Positions 1 to 6,219 are shown, counted from the stretch's first letter. The stretch is DNA of 6,447 bases from OFTM34 sp047639415 (GCA_047639415.1 JBLINP010000273.1:1-6447), one strand, 5' to 3'. Numbers and translations: made by a program. The notes: generated from the letters alone by a model not told the origin.

Positions 1-244
1 TCCAACCCCGCAACCCCGCGCCCTCCTCCCAAACTTCACACTCCCCCGCCAACTCCCAACTCCCCCGTTTAAGTCATTCTTCCCTCTCTCTCGTAGTAAA
101 CGATTCGCCCCCCAACCTGCTGTCTTACTCGCGCGCACCAATTTTCCCCGCGTTGACGCGTTCGCTTCCGCCCTACACCCGACAATCCTGCCTTTCCTCG
201 CCCGTCATGCTTCCACTAAAGGTGCAGGAGATCCAAATCCTCGC
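1..244. other. C-rich non-coding region downstream of the kinase remnant
   Basis: No supported coding sequence was found in any frame. The first 60 bases contain 36 C and only 4 G on the + strand, and the strong C/T bias continues to about base 70 before easing. The - strand is therefore G-rich here, which is the strand on which any transcript reading past the kinase remnant would run. A short inverted repeat (CGCGT, TG, ACGCG at 149-160) has a loop too small to be a convincing terminator. Whether an unrelated gene starts just left of the window cannot be seen. Confidence 0.6.
6..30 (-). other. Potential G-quadruplex motif
   Basis: Read on the - strand, this stretch has four runs of three or more G separated by loops of 4, 3 and 4 bases, fitting the usual G3+N1-7 pattern. 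Further G-runs (5, 3 and 5 G) lie just upstream on the same strand at 43-66, with loops of 4 and 7 bases. It lies about 215 bases beyond the stop codon of the kinase remnant. Folding and any role in RNA stability or termination are inference only. Confidence 0.45.
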
Positions 245-1771
245 TTAGCGGTTGAGGAGCTCCGCCTCCCACGAGGTCCACCAACTCATATTTACTGTAC
301 GAATCGCGCGTCGAATCCCGAGTCCCAATCCCAAAGTGCCGTCCCTACTTACACAGACAATCGCGCCATCATAAAAATGCTCCTGCGGCTCGCCTGCAGT
401 GCTCGGGACAACCGCGGTTTTGAGAGCCTTGGGGTCCATGACATTCATCGCAAAGATCCGCCCATCGGCCGTGCCGCCCGGCAGGACGATCCATCCGAGC
501 TCCAGTTCTCCGACGGCCTCGCGTCTTCCCCGTGCAATGTCGTGAGCCCAAACCGTTCCACCAACCGTGGGATTGGAGATGAGCACTTGTTTGCAGTCGC
601 GAGACATGACCGGCATCTGCGGTATGGGCGTAGCGCTGATGCCTACAGGCACGACCCCACCCTGCAGGTCCATCCAGACCGACGAATATCCTTCCGGAGC
701 CGAAGGGAGCACATAAGCCAGTGAACCGTCTTCGCTAAGGCTGACTCGCACACCATGATCGACCACCGGTTGCGGATTACCGACGGCTTCACCGGCCTCC
801 AGATCGAAGGGCACGGTCCAGATCGAATTGGGATTACTGTCGCGCCGCTCGAACACCAAGTGTCCGTCGGAATAGGCGGGGCCAGCCATGTTCCAACCGG
901 GAAGCTGGAGCACGTCACGGAGCTCGCCATCACGCCAGTGCGAAAGCGTGTCCGGTTCGCCAATCCCCTTGCGATGCCGAACGACGAGAATGGTGTCGTC
1001 CGGCAGAACGGCAACCCCGTCAAAGTGCGTGGTCGTCTCTCCGTCGGCGGAAAACAGGGGCGTCGTCTTTTCAATCAGAAAGGAGCGTCCAAGTAGGTCC
1101 AGCGATTTTCCGTCCGAGTAAACGAGTTGACCGTCTCTGGTCCAGGCGAGTTGAGAGTGCGTGTCCAGCGAGATCTCGCCGCGCGTTACAAGTGTGACGT
1201 GTTCGCCCTCTGCCGAGATACGCCAGAGCGCACCCTGCGATGTGAACGCGATCTGCGTACCGTCTGGCGACCAAGTTAAACTTGCCGGATGTTCGCCGGC
1301 GGCTTGAGTGCCTTCGAAATCGACTTTGATCACGTCGAACTCATCAAGGGAACGGATGTAGACGCCATCGAATTGAGTCCAAGCCAAACGGCTGCCATCC
1401 GGCGAGAGTTCCAGGTCGAGTACGTTGTCGTCAGGCTCCGCTAGCACCACCGCCAAGCTGCGAGCGGCCGTCGTGTTGTCGTTGCCCAACTCCGCATTTT
1501 TGGATTCGAGCGTCATCCGCAACCCGAATCCAACGGCCGTTGCCAGAACGGCTAACAGCCAGACCGCGGGTCGCAGTGCGAGCGGACGATGCGCCGGCAC
1601 GGGCTGTGCATCCTCAACTTCAAACCGCAATCCCGTAGTGCCGCTCGATTCCGCTAGAGCGAGTTCAAGCTGAACGCGCGCTTCACCGGCATCTCGCAAA
1701 CGCCTGCGCGGATCTTTCGACAACGCGCGACGAAGCAGTTCCGAAACGCGAGCGGGTAGCGGCGGGAACGC
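245..1771 (-). CDS. C-terminal kinase fragment: last kinase helix, membrane segment and WD40/TolB-like propeller
   Basis: The frame is open from 1771. A possible TTG start lies at 1723 but has no Shine-Dalgarno sequence. Counting from that TTG (492 residues), residues 1-20 are the end of the kinase domain, about 54-70 form a membrane helix (VWLLAVLATAVGFGL), and 90-492 are a beta-propeller with WD40/PD40-type blades, for example LSPDGSRLAW near 106 and WSPDGTQIAF near 151. The C-terminus (VNMSWWTSWEAELL) matches the position of the VVLNWxxEL ending common in this family, so the 3' end looks complete. No internal stop or second frameshift interrupts the 400-residue propeller, so the decay is either recent or this half is still under some constraint. 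It normally serves as the extracytoplasmic sensor; here it has no kinase attached. Confidence 0.75.
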   Translation of the reverse strand, partial: AFPPLPARVSELLRRALSKDPRRRLRDAGEARVQLELALAESSGTTGLRFEVEDAQPVPAHRPLALRPAVWLLAVLATAVGFGLRMTLESKNAELGNDNTTAARSLAVVLAEPDDNVLDLELSPDGSRLAWTQFDGVYIRSLDEFDVIKVDFEGTQAAGEHPASLTWSPDGTQIAFTSQGALWRISAEGEHVTLVTRGEISLDTHSQLAWTRDGQLVYSDGKSLDLLGRSFLIEKTTPLFSADGETTTHFDGVAVLPDDTILVVRHRKGIGEPDTLSHWRDGELRDVLQLPGWNMAGPAYSDGHLVFERRDSNPNSIWTVPFDLEAGEAVGNPQPVVDHGVRVSLSEDGSLAYVLPSAPEGYSSVWMDLQGGVVPVGISATPIPQMPVMSRDCKQVLISNPTVGGTVWAHDIARGRREAVGELELGWIVLPGGTADGRIFAMNVMDPKALKTAVVPSTAGEPQEHFYDGAIVCVSRDGTLGLGLGIRRAIRTVNMSWWTSWEAELLNR

Positions 1772-2031
1772 TCATCGTCGCCCGCCAAGTCTTCGGGCAA
1801 GACCTTGATCGCCACTTCGCGTTCGAGCCGCGTGTCCTTCGCGCGATAAACCTCGCCCATCCCCCCAACTCCGAGAGGAACGAGGATTTCGTAGAACGAG
1901 AGCGATGGACCACCATTTAGAGGCATAGGTGTGTGTACGACGGTGCTTCCGTTCTCCTCGACCGACGATTCCTCATTGACGTTCGCCCAGCAGACTGGGC
2001 GGGCTTCTAAAATATAGCGACGCGTAGTCAT
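1756..2031 (-). CDS. N-terminal kinase fragment (glycine loop and VAIK lysine)
   Basis: From the ATG at 2031 there are about 91 codons in the kinase frame. The first 35 residues are unrecognised. Then comes MPLNGGPSLSFYEIL, matching the usual beginning of such kinases, the glycine-rich loop at residues 54-60 and the ATP-binding Lys76 in VAIK. After residue 91 the frame runs into unrelated, Cys/Arg-rich sequence and stops at 1654-1656, overlapping the other fragment. The ATG at 2031 is chosen because GGTGAG lies six bases upstream. The ATG at 1926 is the alternative: it fits the family start better but has no Shine-Dalgarno. On its own the fragment lacks the catalytic residues, so it is not expected to work as an enzyme. 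Confidence 0.75.
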
Positions 2032-2037
2032 TGAAAA

Positions 2038-2043
2038 CTCACC
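2038..2043 (-). promoter_or_regulatory. Ribosome binding site of the kinase remnant
   Basis: GGTGAG on the - strand lies six bases before the ATG at 2031. It supports that start over the family-like ATG at 1926, which has no purine-rich sequence in front of it. Confidence 0.5.
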
Positions 2044-2060
2044 GCACTGCCCCCAACTCG

Positions 2061-2075
2061 AATCGACGATCGATT
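2061..2075. promoter_or_regulatory. Palindrome in the divergent intergenic region, possible operator
   Basis: A perfect inverted repeat of six bases on each side of a three-base spacer: AATCGA CGA TCGATT. It sits 30 bases upstream of the kinase remnant's ATG and about 80 bases upstream of the phosphodiesterase ATG, a usual place for a repressor or activator site. No regulator is encoded in the window, and no convincing -35/-10 pair was found on either strand here, so its role is inferred only from symmetry and position. Confidence 0.35.
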
Positions 2076-2080
2076 TACTA

Positions 2081-2103
2081 AGGCACCCGGGACTCGAGTG
2101 CCT
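2081..2103 (+). promoter_or_regulatory. Hairpin in the phosphodiesterase leader
   Basis: AGGCAC (2081-2086) pairs with GTGCCT (2098-2103) around an 11-base loop that itself holds the palindromes CCCGGG and ACTCGAGT. It lies immediately before a strong Shine-Dalgarno-like sequence. It has no T-tract, so it is not an intrinsic terminator. It could be a leader RNA structure or part of a protein-binding site; chance is also possible. Confidence 0.3.
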
Positions 2104-2112
2104 AGAAGGAGG
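2104..2112 (+). promoter_or_regulatory. Orphan strong Shine-Dalgarno sequence
   Basis: AGAAGGAGG is close to a perfect anti-16S match but lies 44 bases before the phosphodiesterase ATG at 2157. The only nearby start-like codon, TTG at 2114, is one base away and opens just 12 codons ending in TGA at 2150-2152. The gene itself has no Shine-Dalgarno within 15 bases of its ATG. In-frame extension upstream is blocked by TAG at 2142-2144. It may be a standby ribosome site, a relic of an earlier start, or chance. Confidence 0.35.
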
Positions 2113-2156
2113 ATTGCTATATCCCAAACAGCGCGTTGCCGTAGTACCCTGATAAA

Positions 2157-3761
2157 ATGAGATCAGCTAACGAGATTTTTATTGGGTTCGCAATCGCACT
2201 TGCTCTCGGTTCCTGTGGGTCGAAATCGAAGCCTACCGAGCTCTCACCTTCCCGATCTAAAGTCGTCTTTATCGGTATAGATGGAGCGACGTGGGATGTG
2301 ATGGATCCGATGCTCGCGCGCGGCGAACTACCGAACATTGCGAAACTGATTCAACGTGGATCGCGCGCACCGTTGATTTCGCTTCCGCCATTCTCGTCGC
2401 CTGTCGTCTGGACAACGATGGCTACGGGCAGGTTTCCTCGTGACCATGGGATCTTGGGCTTCACTTACCCTTTCTCCGCTTCCAAGAATGCACGACCGGT
2501 AAGTTCCGATATGCGGCATGTGCCTGCAATTTGGAACATCGCAACAAAGTACGGCAAACGCACAGGTGTGATCGGCTACTTCGTTTCTCACCCGCCGGAA
2601 CAGGTCGACGGATTCGTCGTCACCGATCGCTTTTACCAAAAAATTCCTGGCGCGGTTTTGCCCGCTAACTTGCTCGATGTGATTACGCCTCAGTTGATGG
2701 ATGGGCCTAGTCGCCAAGAAATTTTGGATCGTTTCTTGCCGTGGGATTATTCTCCAGAGGCCGCAAAAGATCCGAATGCCCCTCATCACAAAGCATCGTT
2801 GATAGTCTCGGGACGAGTTGACGATGTAGTTCTACGCGACGAGATCTATCGCAAGACTTCCCTCGGCCTCATGGATCAACCCGTCGATCTGCACATGAGC
2901 TATCTACGGATCGTCGATCACAGTTCCCACTCAACTTGGCGCTACTTTGACGGAAGTGGCTTTAAAGAGGCGGCCGAGCCCGAAAACATCAAGCTCTTAG
3001 GCGACATCATTCCAGAAGCCTATCGCTACGTAGATGACTTCATTGGTGAAGTCGTCGAACGCTGCGGCGAAGACACGAACCTAATCATTGTTTCAGATCA
3101 CGGGTTTGGACCAGCCACGGAGGATTACGAAGTCACCGAAGGCAAAGGCATGGTCCTCAGTGGCTCCCATCGGGCTGACGGAATTTTATTGGCAGCGGGC
3201 CCCGACATCATCAACTCGTCCGGCGACGAGATTGACATGATCGATATCATGGACGTCGCTCCCCTACTGATGACACTTACAGGTTTGCCAATTTCCGATG
3301 AGTTGCCCGGCCGTATCGTTTCCGAAATTCTTCGGCCTGGATATCTAGAGCAATTTCCGATCGAACGGGTCAGTTCCTATGTGATCGAAAAATCCATAGT
3401 CAAAGGACGTGCGGTGCCCGAAGAGGCAGAACGCGACATGCTCGATATGCTCGCGAACCTCGGCTATATCGATGACGGCCTTGAAGCCGGTGATGAAGAT
3501 ATCGCAGAGGACCTAACCATTTGGGATGTCAGTCACAGTGCTCGTATGTTAGCCATTGCTGGCGAACTGAGCCATTACGTTATGCGCGGCAGCGTTGAGC
3601 CTGCTCGCAACTTGATTGAACTCGTTCGTGAACGTGACCCAAGATCCGCAGAGTTGCTATCGAAACATGTCCGAGCAACTCTTCGCGGTGTCGCTGCAAG
3701 TATAGATCTCAAGATGGATACCTTTACGAACTCGGAAACTCTGGAGTCACTTGGACTCTGA
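2157..3761 (+). CDS. Lipoprotein phosphodiesterase/nucleotide pyrophosphatase-type enzyme, alkaline phosphatase superfamily
   Basis: This is a 534-residue member of the type I phosphodiesterase/nucleotide pyrophosphatase group, expected to hydrolyse phosphate mono- or diesters using two metal ions. Residues 1-20 are a lipoprotein signal with lipobox LGSC (Cys20), and there is no Asp at +2, so it is probably envelope-anchored facing the periplasm or outside. Metal ligands are all visible: Asp42 in GIDGATWD, Asp254 and His258 in VDHSSH, Asp314-His315 in VSDHGFG, and His338 in GSHRADG. By alignment with nucleotide pyrophosphatases, Ser81 in FSSPVVWTTMATG is the likely nucleophile. DVAPLLMTLTGLP (366-378) and MLANLGYID (431-439) are typical late motifs. 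The last ~80 residues are helical and may hold one degenerate TPR-like pair. The substrate cannot be told. The ATG at 2157 is the only reasonable start, though without a close ribosome site. It is divergent from the kinase remnant. Confidence 0.88.
   Translation: MRSANEIFIGFAIALALGSCGSKSKPTELSPSRSKVVFIGIDGATWDVMDPMLARGELPNIAKLIQRGSRAPLISLPPFSSPVVWTTMATGRFPRDHGILGFTYPFSASKNARPVSSDMRHVPAIWNIATKYGKRTGVIGYFVSHPPEQVDGFVVTDRFYQKIPGAVLPANLLDVITPQLMDGPSRQEILDRFLPWDYSPEAAKDPNAPHHKASLIVSGRVDDVVLRDEIYRKTSLGLMDQPVDLHMSYLRIVDHSSHSTWRYFDGSGFKEAAEPENIKLLGDIIPEAYRYVDDFIGEVVERCGEDTNLIIVSDHGFGPATEDYEVTEGKGMVLSGSHRADGILLAAGPDIINSSGDEIDMIDIMDVAPLLMTLTGLPISDELPGRIVSEILRPGYLEQFPIERVSSYVIEKSIVKGRAVPEEAERDMLDMLANLGYIDDGLEAGDEDIAEDLTIWDVSHSARMLAIAGELSHYVMRGSVEPARNLIELVRERDPRSAELLSKHVRATLRGVAASIDLKMDTFTNSETLESLGL
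3744..3758 (+). terminator. Weak hairpin overlapping the phosphodiesterase 3' end
   Basis: GAGTC (3744-3748) pairs with GACTC (3754-3758) around a five-base loop just before the TGA at 3759-3761, and a TTTT run follows at 3766-3769. The stem is short and the T-tract is brief and offset, so it is at best a weak intrinsic terminator. Confidence 0.2.
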
Positions 3762-3834
3762 CGCGTTTTAATTGAGACGTTTTGACAGCGACCTTAATCT
3801 CTGCCACGAGCGAGTCGCGTTCAATGGGCCCTGA

Positions 3835-4092
3835 CGCGCAAAAGCACTAAGGCACCAGCAACACCGACGCGACGTTGCAGACGTATTCGGAACGCTTATC
3901 ACAGGCTCTGGCTTTATCAATCTCGATCCAGAATTCGAGGACGCCTCCAATGGCGATTTTCACTTGAGCGCGATCTCCCCCGTAATCGACGCTGGCAATC
4001 CCAACTTCGCACCGCTTATCGGTGAAACCGACATTGACGGAGAACCGCGAGTTCAAGGTCTTGCGGTCGATCTCGGATCGGATGAATTCTGA
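3835..4092 (+). pseudogene. 5'-truncated remnant of a choice-of-anchor-Q / parallel beta-helix surface protein
   Basis: The + strand frame starting at 3835 is open for 85 codons to TGA at 4090-4092. From about 3871 it reads like the extreme C-terminus of secreted right-handed beta-helix proteins with a choice-of-anchor-Q ending: FINLDPEFEDASNGDFHLS, then SPVIDAGNPN, TDIDGEPRV and VDLGSDEF, with the stop just after. Family members are usually several hundred residues long, and the whole helical body is missing. There is no ATG or GTG in frame, the first TTG is at 3964 deep inside the domain, and the frame is closed upstream by TGA at 3832-3834. Residues before about 3871 (Arg/His/Gln-rich) do not resemble the family, so the break lies near there. 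It follows the phosphodiesterase by about 70 bases on the same strand but shows no link to it. A longer - strand frame here (3847-4131) looks like a shadow. Confidence 0.75.
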
Positions 4093-4165
4093 TTTTCCGA
4101 TAGGCTCTAGACGAAACGGGCGTTCCCACAAACGACTGCGTATCTCGAGGTAGCCTGCGAAACGT

Positions 4166-4190
4166 CGATACCGAGCATGACTCGCTATCG
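4166..4190. terminator. Hairpin between convergent genes, candidate bidirectional terminator
   Basis: CGATACCGAG (4166-4175) and CTCGCTATCG (4181-4190) form a ten-pair stem with one C-C mismatch and the five-base loop CATGA. It lies between the beta-helix remnant stop (+, 4092) and the FG-GAP protein stop (-, 4231), where a shared terminator would be expected. On the + strand it is followed by a T-rich but interrupted tract, on the - strand by ACGTTTCG. The weak T-tracts limit confidence. Nothing else stands out in 4093-4230. Confidence 0.4.
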
Positions 4191-4230
4191 CCGAGTTTCT
4201 GTCTAACGTACGGCGCGTTGAGTACAGGCT

Positions 4231-6219
4231 CTACGGAATCAACAGCAGCGCAACCGACTCGCTTGCAAAGTTCGGGACTCCCAAGATTTCGGCGGCTAGG
4301 TAGGCGTGATTCATGGTGACTCCCGCCAATGCAGGATCGAGGCCGGCTGGCAATGTCAGGGAAGCCGTCGCATTACCAGAACCGTCGAGGGCACTGAAGA
4401 AACTATTGAACGCGCCCAAGGTCGGGGTTGTCAGCGTGATGTTGAAGTAGACGTCGAAATTCAGAGGCAGAATGATTCCGCCGCCAAAGTCGATTCCCGG
4501 AGCCGTGCCGGTCACGCTGCCGAAAATCCAATAGAACCAGTTTGCACTGGAGGCTCCACCTGTCAGGGACAAGACCTGTGTTCCGCCAGTGCTCAGAGAG
4601 AGGCTCGCGATATCTCCGCTAAAAGTTTCGCCGTCAACTTCATAAGCGTAGACGGCACCATTGCGATCTCCGTCATCGTTGAATGGGTCGCCGCCAATCC
4701 CAATCGCATCGCTGTCTTCATCGTTAGCTCCTCCGAAGACCAACGTTCCCGCCCCACCAACCGCTACCGAAATACCGAAGTCATCGCCGGTCCCAGTATT
4801 CGAAGCTTTGACATAGGCCTCGTGATTCCACGTCGTGCCGTTACGCGTGAACACGTAAGCCGCGCCTGAATTGTTCGCGTTGTCATTGGTTTCGTCCCCG
4901 TCTATGCCAGTGGCATCGCTGTCTTCGTTGTAAGCGCCAACGATGATCGTGTCTCCATCAATGTCGGCCGTGAAACCGAACCGGTCGGCGCCTCCATTGG
5001 TTGAAGCCTTGAGATAAGCCTGCTGACTCCAGGTTGTTCCGTTTCGGACGAAGACGTAGGCCGCACCCGAGTTCGAGGAAAAGGATCCGGTCTGAGCACT
5101 ATTAACTCCGGTGCCTCCGCCGTCTTCGTGCGGCGCTCCAACCACGATCGTGTTGCCTGAGAAAGCCACTCGGCGCTGGCCGCCGAATTGCATCGCGCCG
5201 CCGTTATTCGAAGCCTTTAGGTAGGCCTCCTGACTCCAAGTGATTCCATTTCGAACGAAGACGTAAGCCGCGCCCGTTTGCATGAAGCTGTTGTTGTTCG
5301 CATCGCCGTTGATGCCGGAGGTCACGCTGTCTTCAAGCCCCGCGCCCACCACGACGCGGTCGCCCGAAACCCCAACGGAGCCTCCGAAATTATCCGCGTT
5401 GCCGGGAAACGAAGCTTTCAGGTAAGCATCTTGAGTCCACGTCGTTCCAGTTCTCTGGAACATGTAGACCGCACCCGAGGATGTCGCTCCATTGTCACTC
5501 TGATCTCCGTTCACACCCGCCACGCTACCATCTTCGCTTTGAGCCCCAACAGCGATGAGGTCGCCGTCGATCGCAACGGAGTAGCCGAAGGCATCGAGAT
5601 TTTCGGTATTGGATGCCTTGAGGTAAGCCTGCTGTGACCAGGTAGTGCCGGAGCGGACAAAGACGTAGACGGCACCCGACGCAGAAGCATCGACGCCGTT
5701 CTGAAAGCTGTTGACACCGGTGCTTTCACTGTCTTCGCCAGTCGCGCCTACAAGCAGGGTGTCGCCGTCGATCGCCACCGAGTATCCGAAGAAGTCCAGT
5801 CGCTCGGTATTCGAAGCTTTGATGTAAGCCTGTTGAGTCCAGTTGCCACCGCTGCGCACGAAGACATACACGGCGCCGGCCTGCGTCGCGGTGTCATCGC
5901 TCTGGTCGCCGTTGATACCGGACGCACCACCGCTCTCCAAGTAAGCCCCGACCACGAGTGTGTCCCCGGAAGCTGCGACGGACCACCCGAACGAATCCTG
6001 GTTGTCGGAATTGGAAGCCTTGATGTAGGCCGCCAGAGCGACTGAGTTGAGTTGACCAGCATCACCAATCAGTTGCTCAAAATGGTGATGAGCGTTTCGA
6101 TCAGTTGCTGTGTACTTGCTCGACGAAAGCGAGCTCGGATTGAGCGATTGAGCAGCTGCAATTGGGGACAACAGGCAGATCAGGCTCGAAAGAAGATAGC
6201 GCTTAGGAAGTTGAAACAT
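4231..6219 (-). CDS. Secreted FG-GAP repeat beta-propeller protein with planctomycete-type C-terminal domain
   Basis: From the ATG at 6219 this encodes 662 residues. Residues 1-23 are a signal peptide: KR n-region, hydrophobic core YLLSSLICLLSPI, likely cut in AAA-QS. Residues 64-534 are seven FG-GAP (FG-GAP_2-like) repeats of about 67 residues, each with AYxKASN, FGxSVAxxGDT, VVGA, ED, GxNGD and GAVYVFxRxGTTW elements, expected to close into a seven-bladed propeller like integrin alpha heads. Residues 535-662 are a separate, beta-rich domain beginning SLSLSTGGTQVLSL and ending ESVALLLIP. The protein is probably exported; binding partners are unknown and no catalytic motif is visible. An in-frame ATG at 6378 would add 53 Arg-rich residues that bury the signal peptide, so 6219 is preferred even though no Shine-Dalgarno precedes it. 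It converges with the beta-helix remnant. Confidence 0.88.
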   Translation of the reverse strand: MFQLPKRYLLSSLICLLSPIAAAQSLNPSSLSSSKYTATDRNAHHHFEQLIGDAGQLNSVALAAYIKASNSDNQDSFGWSVAASGDTLVVGAYLESGGASGINGDQSDDTATQAGAVYVFVRSGGNWTQQAYIKASNTERLDFFGYSVAIDGDTLLVGATGEDSESTGVNSFQNGVDASASGAVYVFVRSGTTWSQQAYLKASNTENLDAFGYSVAIDGDLIAVGAQSEDGSVAGVNGDQSDNGATSSGAVYMFQRTGTTWTQDAYLKASFPGNADNFGGSVGVSGDRVVVGAGLEDSVTSGINGDANNNSFMQTGAAYVFVRNGITWSQEAYLKASNNGGAMQFGGQRRVAFSGNTIVVGAPHEDGGGTGVNSAQTGSFSSNSGAAYVFVRNGTTWSQQAYLKASTNGGADRFGFTADIDGDTIIVGAYNEDSDATGIDGDETNDNANNSGAAYVFTRNGTTWNHEAYVKASNTGTGDDFGISVAVGGAGTLVFGGANDEDSDAIGIGGDPFNDDGDRNGAVYAYEVDGETFSGDIASLSLSTGGTQVLSLTGGASSANWFYWIFGSVTGTAPGIDFGGGIILPLNFDVYFNITLTTPTLGAFNSFFSALDGSGNATASLTLPAGLDPALAGVTMNHAYLAAEILGVPNFASESVALLLIP
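4618..6030 (-). repeat. Seven tandem ~201-base coding repeats (FG-GAP blades)
   Basis: Counting from the AY of AYxKAS, the - strand units are 6030-5830, 5829-5629, 5628-5428, 5427-5227, 5226-5020, 5019-4819 and 4818-4618. Six are exactly 67 codons by this count; the fifth is 69 because of extra residues at FGGQRRVAF. Blades 1-3 are especially alike (KASNTExLDxFGYSVAIDGD in blades 2 and 3), which suggests relatively recent internal duplication. Blade 7 is the most divergent: GGAG replaces the DGD turn. Similarity is clear at protein level, with shorter conserved stretches in the DNA. Confidence 0.85.

Larger units (their letters stand above)
245..2031 (-). pseudogene. Membrane Ser/Thr kinase with TolB/WD40-like sensor, catalytic core deleted and frame broken
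   Basis: Intact relatives have a cytoplasmic Hanks-type kinase domain, one membrane helix and an extracytoplasmic beta-propeller of WD40/PD40-like repeats. Here the N-lobe start (glycine loop GVGGMGEVY, then VAIK lysine and LPEDLAGDDERSRR) is followed at once by the final kinase helix, KDPRRRLRDAGEA, read in a different frame. Everything between is missing: helix C, hinge, HRD catalytic loop, DFG and APE motifs, by family comparison about 200-230 codons. The junction lies near 1756-1773, where the frame of the C-terminal half is open only after a TGA at 1772-1774. The product cannot be an active kinase. A real deletion is the simplest reading; a collapsed assembly or sequencing error is the main alternative. 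A programmed frameshift would not restore the lost core. Confidence 0.85.

Noticed and set aside
1654..1800. Programmed frameshift joining the two kinase fragments
   Set aside because: No slippery heptamer is seen, and a frameshift would still leave the protein without HRD, DFG and most of both kinase lobes.
2086..2098. Adjacent SmaI (CCCGGG) and XhoI (CTCGAG) sites suggesting a cloning linker
   Set aside because: Both flanks are continuous native-looking sequence, no vector sequence is present, and short palindromes are common at this base composition.
2114..2152. 12-codon leader peptide starting at TTG after the strong Shine-Dalgarno
   Set aside because: The spacing is one base, too short for initiation, and the peptide has no attenuation-like codon run.
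3782..3787. TTGACA on the + strand after the phosphodiesterase as a promoter for the beta-helix remnant
   Set aside because: The hexamer 17 bases downstream is CACGAG, unlike a -10 box, and the remnant has no start codon.
3847..4131. 94-codon - strand frame as a gene
   Set aside because: It lies opposite the + strand frame with a clear choice-of-anchor-Q C-terminal signature, and has no recognisable protein features of its own.
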